Program-made: the position numbers and the translations under genes
Assembly (NCBI GenBank): GCA_012729555.1
Contig: JAAYCX010000063.1
Coordinates: forward strand, 1 to 54,039
DNA: 54,039 bases
DNA from: Acidobacteriota bacterium
GTDB lineage: Bacteria; Acidobacteriota; UBA6911
Reading direction: 5' to 3'
Notes under the pieces: generated by a model
Seen by the model: the letters and a program-made list of their open reading frames with translations, nothing else
Told to the model about the DNA's origin: nothing
The model's database searches: none
Shown here: in pieces, positions 53,311 to 54,039 of the stretch
How the letters are laid out: each line of letters opens with the position of its first letter
Position numbering within the stretch: the stretch's first letter is position 1

Positions 53311-53751
53311 ATGCTCTACTATACGATCATAGCGCTGCACATCCTGGTCTGCATCATCCTGGTCCTGGTTGTGCTTCTTCAGTCGGGCAAGGGGGCGGAC
53401 TTGGCGGGAGCGTTCGGCGGTGGCGCCACGCAGACCGCATTCGGCAGCCGCGGCCCCGCGTCCTTTCTGTCGAAAATGACCACGGTAGCGGCGGTGGTGT
53501 TCATGATCACCAGCGTTTCGCTCTCGATGATGTCGTCGTCCGAAACGAGCGCGGGGGGCAAGTCGATCCTGGAAACGACCGGGACCGAGGCCGCCGAGCC
53601 GGCGGATCGCAAGCCCGAGGCCGCGCCGAAGAGCCAGGAGCCGGTTCCCACTCCGGACCAGATCCGGAAGATGCAGGAAGAGATCCAGTCCAGACAGAAA
53701 CAGGGTGGCGCGGAAACCACGCCCGCGCCGGCAGGACAGCCAGCCGAGTAA
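53311..53751 (+). CDS. secG: preprotein translocase subunit SecG
   Basis: This gives 146 residues. Two membrane helices (about 4-23 and 55-76) flank the conserved loop [17 protein letters not shown]. It assists SecYE and SecA in protein export. A long hydrophilic tail (about 80-146, rich in Glu, Pro, Gln and Ala) goes well beyond the E. coli length and probably faces the periplasm if the usual topology holds. secG after tpiA is a common arrangement. Confidence 0.93.
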   Translation: MLYYTIIALHILVCIILVLVVLLQSGKGADLAGAFGGGATQTAFGSRGPASFLSKMTTVAAVVFMITSVSLSMMSSSETSAGGKSILETTGTEAAEPADRKPEAAPKSQEPVPTPDQIRKMQEEIQSRQKQGGAETTPAPAGQPAE

Positions 53752-53786
53752 GGAAGACAGGGGGGCCTCCGGGCCCCATCCAGAGT

Positions 53787-53871
<85 letters not shown>

Positions 53872-53882
53872 GGGAATCTGAA

Positions 53883-53918
53883 GGCCGCAAGCCCGAAAGG
53901 GTGTGCGGCCTTTTTTTT
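53883..53918 (+). terminator. Rho-independent terminator after tRNA-Leu
   Basis: GGCCGCA (53883-53889) pairs with TGCGGCC (53904-53910), followed by eight T (53911-53918). It ends the secG/tRNA region, and the group II intron begins at the next base. Confidence 0.9.
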
Positions 53919-54039
53919 GTGCGCCCGGCAGGGCGCACTCCTAGGAGGTGAAAGTCCTCTACAGACCCGGTCAGGGGAACTGTTAGCCGAACGGCAAGGG
54001 TGCCCACCGCGAGGTGGGATCTGAAGGAAGCCGCAGGCA
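53919..54039 (+). mobile_element. 5' end of a group II intron (probably class C)
   Basis: The sequence starts GTGCG, the group II 5' consensus, directly after a terminator T-run. A hairpin GTGCGCCC with GGGCGCAC follows, then AGGTGAAAGTCCTCT (domain I-like) and TCTGAAGGAAGCCGCAGGCA near the window edge, segments I recognise from the 5' region of bacterial group II introns. Class C introns are known to insert just 3' of terminator hairpins, which matches this position. The maturase gene and 3' end lie outside the window. Confidence 0.75.

Overview
The window is a high-GC, Gram-negative bacterial contig. It carries an LptD outer-membrane assembly gene, a lipoprotein-anchored RND efflux pump, BshC of bacillithiol synthesis, a DHA2-type exporter and several secreted hydrolases. 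LptD together with BshC, and an SRP RNA-dnaX-recR order, would fit Acidobacteriota, but no rRNA or marker tree is available here, so this is an inference. The contig ends in repetitive DNA on both sides: integron cassette repeats on the left and the 5' end of a group II intron on the right.

Bases 1-3200 look like the distal end of a chromosomal integron cassette array. No integrase is inside the window; by the orientation of the sites it would lie to the left. Three attC-like sites (160-374, 1956-2168, 2678-2749) separate a frameshifted secreted esterase, a small lipoprotein, and a TIR-domain gene split by one in-frame stop. The third site is a normal 72 nt attC. The first two carry an almost identical 152 nt, strongly foldable sequence immediately before the R' core, and this is the most unusual structure in the window.

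Bases 3300-16000 hold small accessory genes: a DUF2007 zinc-ribbon protein, a 42-residue membrane peptide, a methyltransferase, a flavin reductase, a PAS-histidine kinase-receiver fusion, a macrodomain-like protein, MazEF, a DUF1801/GNAT/alpha-alpha-toroid operon, 5-formyl-THF cyclo-ligase, a GH2 glycosidase and a TumE/TumA toxin-antitoxin pair whose promoter and operator abut the start codon.

Bases 16100-31500 carry a DUF8021-like secreted protein, a DHA2 exporter, a tannase-family protein that has lost its whole catalytic triad, an L,D-transpeptidase, a sodium symporter, a parvulin, the manC-argG-bshC operon, an anchored alpha/beta hydrolase, a J-domain protein and formate-THF ligase with a good terminator.

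Bases 31600-53750 are mostly housekeeping genes. They comprise an NFACT ribosome-quality-control protein, a lipoprotein, an RND pump with its adaptor, SRP RNA-dnaX-recR, dacB-moaD-moaE, lptD-folK, proB-proA, a NahK-like sugar kinase, and the glycolytic run gap-pgk-tpiA followed by secG. A tRNA-Leu(GAG) with its own terminator ends the run, and a group II intron begins directly after the terminator T-run.
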